NCBI GenBank assembly: GCA_963835085.1
Contig: CAWIED010000001.1
Location: 1,984,001 to 2,048,000, forward strand
Length of the DNA: 64,000 nt
Direction: 5' to 3'
Source: JBDIAG01 sp963835085
GTDB lineage: Bacteria > Actinomycetota > Actinomycetes > Actinomycetales > CAWJMD01
Shown here piece by piece: positions 26,604 through 34,831 of the stretch. Position numbers and translations under genes: made by a program. How positions within the stretch are numbered: the first letter of the stretch is position 1; every line of letters starts with the position of its first letter. Under the pieces are notes generated by a model. The model had not been told where the DNA came from. It searched no databases and worked only from the letters and a program-made list of their open reading frames with translations.

Positions 26604-26782
26604 ATGCATCAGCAAAATCAGCCCGTTGTGGCACTCGTCCTGTGTGCCCTGCTCGGCGTGAGCGGTTGGTACATGATCTCTGGCGAGGGCATCAACGGCC
26701 GGACATCGGCTGGTGCTTCATCGTTGTCGGCATCGTCGGCGGCGCCGTCAATCTGGTGATGGTCCTGCGTGCCCGCCGCTGA
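26604..26782 (+). pseudogene. Small two-helix membrane protein with one-base deletion
   Basis: The ATG at 26604, behind AGGAG, encodes MHQQNQPVVALVLCALLGVS and continues to GWYMISGEGING. Adding one base near 26700 gives a second hydrophobic helix (WCFIVVGIVGGAVNLVMVL) and a basic tail ending at TGA 26782, a natural 59-60 residue membrane protein. Without it the frame drifts into a Ser/Ala-rich tail ending at 26759. Function unknown; it follows the transporter by 109 bp. Confidence 0.55.
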
Positions 26783-27081
26783 CCACGCGGCATGCCCATC
26801 GCATGCGGCGTCGCCACGAATGATCGACGACTGTCGAGAAACGGCGGATCGTCACCGCTCGACCTCGAGATCGTGCCCGACGTCACGGCCGTGCGGGTCG
26901 CGGTTCACCAAGCAAGCCGGCAACGACGTCCCGCTCCCTCATTGCGGTGCTGCTGTTCCAGCGCCGCATCGTCGCCGGCCTCACCGCTGGTCGCGTGAAG
27001 TAGGGGCACACCCCGCCCCACCAGCTCGAGTCGCCTCCAACCCTTCTCCGGCGGGTTTGCGGACCCGCGTCGGAGCCATGG
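26783..27081. other. Intergenic, nothing recognised
   Basis: About 300 bp between the small membrane protein and the LacI-region promoter. Open frames here are short, arginine-rich and without motifs. No terminator hairpin was obvious to me. Confidence 0.4.
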
Positions 27082-27140
27082 TTGACACGCAGGTGGTCCT
27101 CCGTCTAACTTTTTTCTGCAACCGATCTCAGCAATCGATC
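27082..27140 (+). promoter_or_regulatory. Sigma-70-like promoter with overlapping operator for the Gfo/LacI operon
   Basis: TTGACA at 27082-27087 and TAACTT at 27106-27111 are 18 bp apart, a good housekeeping promoter. The operator-like TGCAACCGATCTCAGCAATC begins at 27117, about where transcription would start, then comes GGGGAGG and an ATG at 27154. A repressor bound here would block initiation. The operator matches those at 21164 and 24824. Confidence 0.65.
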
Positions 27141-27153
27141 TAATGGGGAGGCC

Positions 27154-27354
27154 ATGACCATCGGCCCGGGCGATCTGCATGCCCGCTGCGTACGTTGCGA
27201 CGCGCTGTCCCAGCCGTCGCACGGAGACGCTGATGACCGGGCTCCTGGTGCTGTCGATGGCCCCGGTGATCGTGCGTTGGTCGGGCGCCGCCAAGCTCTG
27301 CGGGCCAGCGAGCTCGCCGCTGGGATACTCAGCCGCCGTGGTGCGCAGAAATGA
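27154..27354 (+). CDS. Small hypothetical protein or internally deleted gene remnant
   Basis: A 66-codon frame with an excellent GGGGAGG site. Its TGA overlaps the ATG of the next gene (ATGA), as expected for a real operon member. The ends look plausible (MTIGPGDLHARC at the start; ASELAAGILSRRGAQK at the end), but the middle is Gly/Asp/Arg-rich without pattern. It may be what is left of a larger enzyme gene after deletion. I recognise no family. Confidence 0.35.
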   Translation: MTIGPGDLHARCVRCDALSQPSHGDADDRAPGAVDGPGDRALVGRRQALRASELAAGILSRRGAQK

Positions 27355-28349
27355 ACAAGGCCAAGACGATCATCCTCGGCGCGTCGCACTGGCATATGCC
27401 CCTGTGTGCAGACCGGATCGCCGAGCAGCACGACGTGGTGGGGGTCAGCGACCCTGACCCGTCGCGCGCGAAGCACCTTGCGGATCTCTGGGACGCGCCT
27501 CTCTTTCCGTCCTGGGAGGAAGTGCTCGCGGCCCACGGGGACGCCGAGCTGGCGTACGTCTTCGTCCCGCACGACGTGATGCGCGAGGTCTGTCTCGCTC
27601 TCGTCGCTCGGCGCATCCCGCTCGTCGTGGAGAAGCCGGCCGGGGTGTCGTTGCAGGAGCTGGTCGACGTCCGGGCGGCCGCGGACGCTGCCGGGGTACC
27701 AATCGCCGTGCCACTCGTGCAGCGGGGCGGTCCGACCGACCGCTGGCTGGCGAGGGCTGGCCGCTCGGTTTACGAGAGCGTCCAGTTCATCGCGGGCCCG
27801 CCCGACCGTTACCCCGTCAACGGCAGTCCGTGGATGGTCGACGTCGAGCGCGCCGGCGGCGGGTGCATGGTCAACCTCGCTCCGCACTTCGTGGATCTCT
27901 TCCTCCGCTCGGCCGGTGCAGAGGAAGTAGCGGTGACGGCAGCCCTGTCGTCGATACTGCACGGCCGCAGCGTCGAGGACTACGCCTCTATGACGCTGAC
28001 CACGGCCGACGGACGGATCGCCACCATCGAGGTGGGATACGCGTTCCCCGGGTCGCCGCTCAAGCGGCACTGCTCTTTCATGCGGATCGGCGCCGCGGGG
28101 ACCGCGACCATCTGGTCTGACGGGAATGCGTCGTTCACCTCCGTCGACGGCGTCACGGAGACCGCACTCATCGACGTGGACAGCGACCCGTTGTACGGAA
28201 CATTCGTCGACCAGGTGGCCGAGCAGCTGAGACGTGGTTTCGTGGAGCTTCCGCGGATCAGCGATCTCGAGACCACGATGGCCGTCATCTGGGACGCGTA
28301 CGCGCACGGCCGACAGGGGAGAACCGGTGTCCACACCCAGCATCGATGA
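27351..28349 (+). CDS. Gfo/Idh/MocA-family oxidoreductase
   Basis: A 332-residue NAD(P)-dependent sugar or cyclitol dehydrogenase. The N-terminal Rossmann start is IILGASHWHMPLCADRI; VVEKPAGVSL carries the family EKP motif (Lys near residue 93); GGGCMVNLAPHFVDLFLR holds the catalytic histidine helix. Members oxidise hydroxyls of glucose, inositol or their keto derivatives. The LacI-family gene starts within its last codons (23-bp overlap). It is intact, unlike its neighbour at 30760. Confidence 0.88.
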   Translation: MNKAKTIILGASHWHMPLCADRIAEQHDVVGVSDPDPSRAKHLADLWDAPLFPSWEEVLAAHGDAELAYVFVPHDVMREVCLALVARRIPLVVEKPAGVSLQELVDVRAAADAAGVPIAVPLVQRGGPTDRWLARAGRSVYESVQFIAGPPDRYPVNGSPWMVDVERAGGGCMVNLAPHFVDLFLRSAGAEEVAVTAALSSILHGRSVEDYASMTLTTADGRIATIEVGYAFPGSPLKRHCSFMRIGAAGTATIWSDGNASFTSVDGVTETALIDVDSDPLYGTFVDQVAEQLRRGFVELPRISDLETTMAVIWDAYAHGRQGRTGVHTQHR

Positions 28350-29322
28350 GGTAGCGGCGGCAGCCGGAGTCCACAAGTCGACGGTCTCGCGGGCATTCTC
28401 GCGTCCCGAGGCCGTCAAACGGGAGACCCGGGACCACGTCCGCCAGGTCGCGGCCTCCATGGGCTACACGATGAGCCCGCTCGCCCAGGCGCTCCGAACC
28501 AAGGTCAGCACCCTCGTGCCTCTGGTCGTCCCCGACATCACCAACCCGTACTTCGCTGAGCTCGCCAAGGCCATGACGGCCGCCGCGGGGGAGCGTGGCT
28601 ACCAGCTGGTGCTATGCGTGACAGAGAATGACCCGGACGCGACGGCCCGGTACCTCGACGCCATGCAGGCGATGTACGCGCCTTTCGCGGTGATCGCGCC
28701 CTACGCCCGGGCCTTTCCCGCCGAGTTCGAGTCCCGGGGGTTCGGAAAACGGCTGGTCGTCATCGACCGGGTCGAGTCTGGCGACCAGACATCCACGGTG
28801 ACCGTCGACAGCGCGACAGGGATCGCGCTCGCGTTGAACCACTTGTTCGAGCTCGGGCACATCTCCATCGCCTACGTCTCGGGGATCGCGGGGACGCACA
28901 CCGCCGCAGACCGGCGCCAGGCTTACCGGACGCTGGCTGAGAAGCACGGGATGACGCCGATCGAGCTCGACAGCAGCGGGATCGGCGTCGGCGCAGGCGA
29001 ACGTGCCGCAGAAGAGCTCATGAGCCTGCGTGAGCGGCCGACCGCCGTCGTCGCGGGCAACGACATGGTCGCCTTCGGACTCATCAGCTCGCTCGGCTCG
29101 CGGGGGATGTCGGTCCCCGGCGACGTCTCGGTGGTGGGCTTCGACGGTCTGCTGCTCGGCGCCCGCAGCAACCCGCCGCTGACCTCGGTGCAGCAACCCA
29201 TCGCCGAGATGGGCCGCCTCGCGATCCGTCTCGCCGAGCAGGCGGCGAACGGCGGCCCGGTCGAGCACGTGGTGCTCCAGCCGCAGCTGCTCGTCCGCTC
29301 CTCGACCGGGCCGGTCCGGTGA
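28327..29322 (+). CDS. LacI-family transcriptional regulator
   Basis: A 331-residue repressor. The helix-turn-helix is SIDEVAAAAGVHKSTVSRAF (residues ~4-23), followed by the hinge helix MSPLAQALRTK and a periplasmic-binding-like sensor domain (VPLVVPDITNPYFAELAKAM, DRRQAYRTL, VVGFDGLLLG). The GTG at 28327 follows AGGGGAGAA; the longer frame from 28234 runs inside the preceding gene. It is probably the regulator acting on the GCAACCGAT-type sites at 21164, 24824 and 27117. Its ligand is likely a pathway intermediate. Confidence 0.92.
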   Translation: MSTPSIDEVAAAAGVHKSTVSRAFSRPEAVKRETRDHVRQVAASMGYTMSPLAQALRTKVSTLVPLVVPDITNPYFAELAKAMTAAAGERGYQLVLCVTENDPDATARYLDAMQAMYAPFAVIAPYARAFPAEFESRGFGKRLVVIDRVESGDQTSTVTVDSATGIALALNHLFELGHISIAYVSGIAGTHTAADRRQAYRTLAEKHGMTPIELDSSGIGVGAGERAAEELMSLRERPTAVVAGNDMVAFGLISSLGSRGMSVPGDVSVVGFDGLLLGARSNPPLTSVQQPIAEMGRLAIRLAEQAANGGPVEHVVLQPQLLVRSSTGPVR

Positions 29323-29870
29323 CTGGCCGGTTGCTGCCCGGGCTCCGGCACGTGGACCATGCTGCGTACACGGTCCCGGACCTGGACGAGGCGGTGCACT
29401 TCTTCGTCGAGGTCCTCGGGGCGGAGGAGCTCTACCGCTCCCAGCGCGGTCCCGACCCGTCGTTCATGCCGGCGCACTTCGACGTCCCGCCGGACGCTGT
29501 CCTCGAGCTCGCGATGCTGCGGCTCCCGCCGAACCTGAACGTCGAGCTGTTCGAGTGGCAGACCGTGGACCAGCGGAGCCAGCACCCTCGACACAGCGAC
29601 CGGGGCGGTCACCACCTGTGCTTCGTCGTCGACGACGTCGACGCGGCGATCGCCCACCTCGGCACGATCCCGGGCGTTCGGGTTCTCGGCGGCCGCAAGG
29701 AAGTCGGTCCCGACAGCCCCCTCGTGGCCGGCAACCGTTGGACGTACTTCGTCACCCCCTGGGGCCTGCTGATGGAGCTCGTGGACCGTTCCCGAGTGCA
29801 GAACCCCCCGAACCTCGTCGGCCCCGCGGACTGGAACCGCCCGCCAAGAAGGAGCACCCCTCACTTATGA
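29319..29870 (+). CDS. VOC-superfamily (glyoxalase/dioxygenase fold) protein
   Basis: A 183-residue protein with two beta-alpha-beta-beta-beta modules: LRHVDHAAYTVPDLDEAVHF at the start, LNVELFEWQ, GGHHLCFVVDDVDAAIAHL, and TPWGLLMELVDRS near the end. The expected metal ligands (His, Glu, His, Glu) are visible. The start GTG overlaps the LacI stop and its own stop overlaps the next ATG. A VOC protein coupled to a TIM-barrel isomerase recalls QsuB-type 3-dehydroshikimate dehydratases, which fuse these folds, but this is only suggestive. Confidence 0.8.
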   Translation: MTGRLLPGLRHVDHAAYTVPDLDEAVHFFVEVLGAEELYRSQRGPDPSFMPAHFDVPPDAVLELAMLRLPPNLNVELFEWQTVDQRSQHPRHSDRGGHHLCFVVDDVDAAIAHLGTIPGVRVLGGRKEVGPDSPLVAGNRWTYFVTPWGLLMELVDRSRVQNPPNLVGPADWNRPPRRSTPHL

Positions 29871-30763
29871 TCATCGCCGGACACACGCTCGGAACCCCGG
29901 GCCGTGACCTCGCCGAAGCGCTTTGCCTCTTCGGCACGGCAGGTCTCGACGCCGCCGAAGTCATCTACCAGGACGACTACCCGGCGGCCATCAGCCCGTC
30001 GGACCCACGGTCTGCGCAGCGGGCCGCCGCTATCGCCGACGCCGAAGGTATCCCGATCGTCGCGCTCACCCCGTACACGACCTCGATCAACAGCCTCGAC
30101 GCGGCGAGCTGGCAGCAGGGGATCGACGAGTTCCGCGCATGCCTCGAGGCCGCGCACACCGTCGGTGCGACCCGCGTCCGGGTGTACGCCGGCTCCTGGC
30201 ACCCGGGAGACACCGATGACGCCCGGCACTGGGAGCAGCTGCGCAGCGGCGCTGACCGTCCTCGCGCCCGAGGCCGCGGATGCCGGGCGTCGTGCTGTGC
30301 GTCGAGAACCACTTCGGCACCATGACGCAGACCGCGGCCGATACCGCGCGCGGCTCGTCCGCGAGGTCGGCTCCCGCCGTCCGTCCGCGTGCTGTACGAC
30401 CAGGCCAACCTGACCTTCACCCATGACGAGACCTGGCGGGAGGCCTTCGCCGTCCAGGGCGAGCTCGTCGGCCACGTGCACGTGAAGGACCTGGTATTCG
30501 CAGACCCCGAGGCGCCCTTCCGGGCCTCGGACACCGCCCGGGTCAAGGCCGAAGAACGCGCCGTCAGGTCCCGGGTCGTCGGTACGGGCGTCATCCCGTG
30601 GCCAGACATCCTCTCCGAGCTCGTGCGCCGCGGTTACGACGACGTGCTCTCGCTCGAGTACGAGTACCGGTGGCATCCTCAGGACCTGCCCGACCCTGCG
30701 ATCGGCTTCAAGGACGCCGCACTCGCGCTCCGCAAGATCCTCGCCACGGTGGTGGCCGCATGA
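29867..30763 (+). pseudogene. Sugar phosphate isomerase/epimerase (AP-endonuclease-2 TIM barrel) with clustered indels
   Basis: The N-terminal half reads normally (MIIAGHTLGTPGRDLAEALC, LEAAHTVGATRVRVYAG). Between about 30243 and 30390 four small insertions scramble the frame: the protein expected through VVLCVENHFGTMTQTAADTA is spread over several frames and a TGA appears at 30323. The insertions sum to a multiple of three, so the original frame resumes (VLYDQANLTFTHDETW, GHVHVKDLVF, DDVLSLEYEYRW) to a stop at 30763. The stop overlaps the next ATG. As written it is inactive. The clustering makes either a local sequencing problem or a damaged tract possible. Confidence 0.75.
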
Positions 30764-31751
30764 CGAGTGCAGACGTGCTGCGTATCGGTGTGGCGGGCGC
30801 CGGCAACATCGCGAGCATCGCCCAGCTCCCGACCCTCGTCGCGCGCGACGACGTGGAGCTGCGGGGCCTGGTCACCCGCAAGGCTGACCCGCAGCCCCTA
30901 ATGCAGCGCTGGGGCTTCCGCCGTGCCTATCCGACGGTCGAGGCGATGCTCGAGACGGAGGAGCTGGACGCGTTGTTCGTCCTCACTCCCCGGTCGGAGC
31001 ACGTCCAAGCGACGCGACTCGCGCTGGAGGCCGGCGTCGACGTCTTCTGCGAGAAGCCGCTGGCGACGAGCGCGTCCGACGCGCAGTCCCTCGCCGAGCT
31101 GGCCGCCGCACGCGAACGGGTGCTCATGGTCGGTTTCAATCGGCGCTTCGCTCCGGTCTACGAGGCCGGTCGCGCGGCTCTCGGGGCAGAGCGGCGCGAG
31201 CTTCTGCGTCGCCCAGAAGAACCGCGCAGGCTCCGAGTACCGCGCCACCTTCGAGAACGCGATCCACATGGTCGACCTGCTGCGCTGGTACTGCGGGGGT
31301 GAGCCGGTCGAGGTCAGTGCGCACGCGGCCGGTGAGGACCGCTGGCAGGAGGACGGCGTGCGCCGCGCTCGTCCGGTTCGACAACGGTCACACCGGCGTG
31401 CTCGTGGCGGCCCGCGACGCCGGCGGCTGGAGCGAGAAGCTCGACGCCTACGGAGGCGGGGCGAGCGCGAACGTCACCGCGCCCGACCGGATCTCGATCA
31501 GCCGGCCCGACGGGACGACCGTGCGCGAGATGTCGCCCGAGGCTTTCGGCTGGGCGACGGCGACGCAGACGTTCGGCTTCGCCGGAGCGGTTCACCACTT
31601 CCTGGACCGCGTCCGGGACCGCGGTGAGCCCTTGACGTCCGGGGCTGACGCGGTGAAGACCCAGATCCTCCTCGAACGCATCCTCGCCGTCGCCGGGCTC
31701 CCCACCGACGAGCAACCCGGACGCGTCTGGAGCAGCCACGCCAAGAAGTGA
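30760..31751 (+). pseudogene. Gfo/Idh/MocA-family oxidoreductase, frameshifted
   Basis: The ATG at 30760 begins RIGVAGAGNIASIAQLPTL and reaches VFCEKPLATSASDAQSLAEL and VLMVGFNRRFAPVYEAG. The frame breaks near 31197; YRATFENAIHMVDLLRWYCG continues in a second frame and ALVRFDNGHTGVLVAARDAG in a third (from about 31360) to the stop at 31751. At least two indels. Restored, it would be a typical ~330-residue dehydrogenase, the second of its family here. Confidence 0.78.
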
Positions 31752-31900
31752 CGGCGACGACCCGACGTCGTTCCCGGCTCGATCAGGTCGTCTCCATCAC
31801 GGCAAGGGCTCCTTCAAGGCTCTATTGATCAAGGTCACAATTCGCCTTATGTATGGCGTACGTTATTTCAGTAGGCATTTAACTGATAGGCTGTTTCGAT

Positions 31901-32713
31901 ATGATTATTAATACGTTTTCGTACCTATGGTCGTCTACGGCAATCGACGCAATTACGGAATTGGTCGACAATGGGTATAAGACTTTTGAGGTTCCGATTA
32001 GCTCCCCACATTGTTGGCCGGATGAGATATCCATCTCGGAGCGCTCGGCCATTAGAGCAAAGCTCAGTGAGTACGACGCGAGAATTAGATCGCTGAACGC
32101 CGGTGGATATGACATCAACTTGGCTAGCCCTGGCGCTAGTATGCGCCTCAGAAGTATTGAACACGTTAAGTCGGTGATTGACTTGGCTGTAGCTTGGGAT
32201 GTCCCCGAAGTTGTGATATCCTCCGGCACAAGACGCCCTATGATTTCACCTCCACTCGAAAAGGCTTATGGGTGGATGTATGAGAGTTTGGATAGTTTGA
32301 TTCCACTGGCCGAACAGGCCGGCACACGACTCCTTATAGAGAATACTCCTTACTGCTTCACTCCTACCATCCGAGACCTGGCGGGCATCGTCAGTACGAT
32401 CAACGATGATGTACTCAAGATCGTGTACGACGTCGCCAATGCTGCTTACATAGGGGAGGATCCCGTAGCGGGTTTGCTCTCAAATCAAGAATCTATTGCA
32501 CTTGTGCATATTTCTGATACGGGTACGGAGACATGGGGCCATGATCCAATCGGCACGGGAGTGGTAGATTTTGAAGGATTGGGCGATGCCGTCGAAGCAA
32601 CATGCGGAGTAAGTAATGTTGTTCTCGAGATCATTCGCGAAGAAAACACCTTATATGAATTTGGCAAAGCAATGCATGATCTCAGAAATAAGGGCTGGAA
32701 ATTGGTCGAGTAA
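31901..32713 (+). CDS. Sugar phosphate isomerase/epimerase (TIM barrel), lower-GC gene
   Basis: A 270-residue AP-endonuclease-2-type barrel, intact. Landmarks are IRSLNAGGYDINLASPG, VVISSGTRRP, TRLLIENTPYCFTP (metal-binding Glu), LKIVYDVANAAYIGEDP, ALVHISDTG (metal His/Asp) and VVLEIIREENTLYEF. Codon use is far richer in A/T than in the genes to the left and right, more so than the SDR gene at 23442. It lies 150 bp beyond the operon. Products of such genes isomerise keto-sugars or dehydrate dehydroshikimate. Confidence 0.87.
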   Translation: MIINTFSYLWSSTAIDAITELVDNGYKTFEVPISSPHCWPDEISISERSAIRAKLSEYDARIRSLNAGGYDINLASPGASMRLRSIEHVKSVIDLAVAWDVPEVVISSGTRRPMISPPLEKAYGWMYESLDSLIPLAEQAGTRLLIENTPYCFTPTIRDLAGIVSTINDDVLKIVYDVANAAYIGEDPVAGLLSNQESIALVHISDTGTETWGHDPIGTGVVDFEGLGDAVEATCGVSNVVLEIIREENTLYEFGKAMHDLRNKGWKLVE

Positions 32714-32964
32714 CCCCAGTGTGGAAGGTATTTGGTTCAAGCATTCTGAATTTGAGATTTCGGCTGAGGCGTTGGATTTGATCAGTGTGCCGACTGCGGA
32801 TCGGTTGCCGTAGCGGTCGCACGGCAGCGAGGCTGGTGATGCGGCCACGGTCTGGTGGAAGAACAACATCAGGCGGCGCTGAATCCGGTAGCGCTTCAGC
32901 ACCGCGGTGTCGGCCGACGAAGCCGGCGGAGCGACCCGCAGGGACCGGACCGAGTCCGGCAACC

Positions 32965-33420
32965 TACTCGACTACTCGGCCCGGGGCGTTGGGCAGCTCG
33001 TAGTCGTGGCCGAACAGGAGTGGCGACGCGGCTGCGGCGGACCTGTCCGCGCCTCGGGGAACACAGTTCCGTGATAGGTCATGGCATCGAGTTGCAGCTT
33101 GGCTGCCGCGGTGAGCAGTACCCTCGCGCACCAGCGAAGATCGTCAGCTGATATGCCCGCGCGGCCGTGGGCAGCGGCGACGATTGCTGCGGCGGCTACC
33201 GCGGCGACGGGATCCTCGGGGAAGAGGACGCCGCCCCGGGGAGGATTGTCGACCAGGTGACGGGCGGCGGCGACGTCGTCGAGCAGATGGTCGGTAGGGG
33301 CGCTGTGCTCGTCGTTGGCGGCGTAGGTGTTCCAGAGGCGCAGCGCATCGTTGCCTGCGACGAAGGTCGGCCGCCCCGGTGGCCAGGGCCGCAGCGACCA
33401 GGGTTGGGGTGCTCGTACTG
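32965..33420 (-). pseudogene. Unidentified coding remnant (minus strand)
   Basis: A reading frame without a clear start runs on the minus strand with coding-like composition: LRLWNTYAANDEH, LLDDVAAARHLVDN, GGVLFPEDPVAAV, ISADDLRWCARVLLTAAA and LDAMTYHGTVF. A frame change near 33030 may add DYELPNAPGRVVE before a stop. I recognise no family. It abuts the recombinase remnant and is probably cargo of the same lost element. Confidence 0.4.
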
Positions 33421-33566
33421 CATCAGTATCCGGCCGTCCCTGTCACTGCCGCGCCCGACGAGGCGTAGGCGCCGCTGAGTTCGGTCAACCGCGAGGCTCT
33501 CATGATGTCGCGGAGGCCAGTGGCGGCGGCGGTTCGGGCCTACCGACACGTGCTCTCGAGGGTTGC

Positions 33567-34600
33567 CGCCGCCCGACCGGCTCAACCTCGACGCTGTCAC
33601 GAATCCGCCCACCCCGGTCGACCCAGCGCGGGCGGTCGGGCGGTGGACCTACTCCAACGTGGGACGTGTTGACCAACCCGAAGTACACCGGGCACATGGT
33701 CTGGAACCGCCGCGCCCGCAAATCCGGCGGCAACACCGCAAACCCCTTGTCGGCGTGGGTGTGGTCACCCCAGCCCGTCCACGACGTCCTGGTCGATCTG
33801 GACACCTTCATCCAGGTCCAACAGATCAGCGGACACCGGTTCGGCTTCCGCAGCACCCCCGAACCCAACCGGCATCCGCACACTCGGCGCTCCTACCTGT
33901 TCCGCACCTACCTGTGCTGCCAGCTGTGTGGGCGGCGGATGTTCGGAAAGACCCGCCGCCGCAGCGCCTACTACGTGTGCGCGCCCAAGAAGGGCTACCT
34001 CCCACCCGACCACGCCAGCGGAGGCAGCTACTTCCTGCGTGAGGACGTGCTGATCGACAAGCTCAAGGAGTTCCTTGCCGAGCACGTCTTCGGTGCTTAC
34101 CGCCGGCACCTGCTCGACGCGCACCTGCGCCACCTCGACCAGAGCGCCCGGCAGGAACGGGAACAGCAGCTCACCACGCTGCGCCGGAGTATCGACGACA
34201 CCGACACCAAGATCCGGCGGATCATCCGGAACCTGGAACTGGTCGATGACCCCGACCCGGACCTGACCCGCGCATCACCCAACGCCGGGCCGAGCTCCGC
34301 GCCCGCAAACACGACCTGCAGGCCCAGCTGGCCGACGCCGAGCAGCGCCTCCACCAGACACCCAACCGGGACCTGATCGACAGCCTGCCCGTCACACCCG
34401 GATCGAGCTGACCCGGCTCCCCGAAGAGCTCACCCGCACGCTCTTCGAAGCCCTCCGGCTGGAGATCCACTACAACCGCGACACCAACACCGTCGCCTGC
34501 CGCGTGACCCTGACCGGCCCCACGATCACAGCCACCACCCAGGCAGCCCACAACGCCGCCACGATCACAGCCTGGCAGCCACCGAAACCATCTCACCAAC
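33567..34600 (+). pseudogene. Large serine recombinase, C-terminal remnant with frameshifts
   Basis: The N-terminal resolvase domain with its catalytic serine is missing. What remains is a recombinase domain (PARAVGRWTYSNV, then WDVLTNPKYTGHMVWNRRAR in a shifted frame), a zinc ribbon (CCQLCGRRMFGKTRRRSAYY and CAPKK), a coiled coil (LDQSARQEREQQLTTLRRS) and a tail (LPEELTRTLFEALRLEIHYN). At least three indels separate these parts (near 33660, 34268 and 34395). It ends just before tRNA-Arg and probably mobilised the element that brought this region in. Confidence 0.8.
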
Positions 34601-34667
34601 AGAAAGGTGACGGCAACGGGCCCGGTGTTGTCCGCAGCGGGACCTCAACCCGGTCCCATCCTTGTAG

Positions 34668-34739
34668 TGCCCCCGGCAGGATTCGAACCTGCGCTTCCGC
34701 CTCCGGAGGGCGGCGCTCTATCCCCTGAGCTACGGGGGC
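34668..34739 (-). tRNA. tRNA-Arg (anticodon CCG)
   Basis: On the minus strand the 72-nt sequence folds as a cloverleaf: acceptor arm GCCCCCG paired with CGGGGGC and discriminator A, D-arm GCTC...GAGC, anticodon stem CCGCC/GGCGG with loop CTCCGGA (anticodon CCG, reading CGG), and T-arm CAGG-TTCGAAT-CCTG. CCA is not encoded. Its 3' end faces the decayed island, the classic arrangement for an integration target, though I found no second copy of its 3' end. Confidence 0.93.
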
Positions 34740-34831
34740 CGATCAGGCCAACGACGCAGAACTCTACCAGTCCTCAGACCCAGCTCTGGGACGGCAACTA
34801 CCGCTGTAGGGCCGTCCCAGCCGAGCGTGAC

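Noticed and set aside
34600..34740. tRNA 3'-end duplication as an attachment site
   Set aside because: I looked near 19.7-21.2 kb for a second copy of the tRNA-Arg 3' end and saw none; the recombinase type (serine) also does not usually target tRNA genes.
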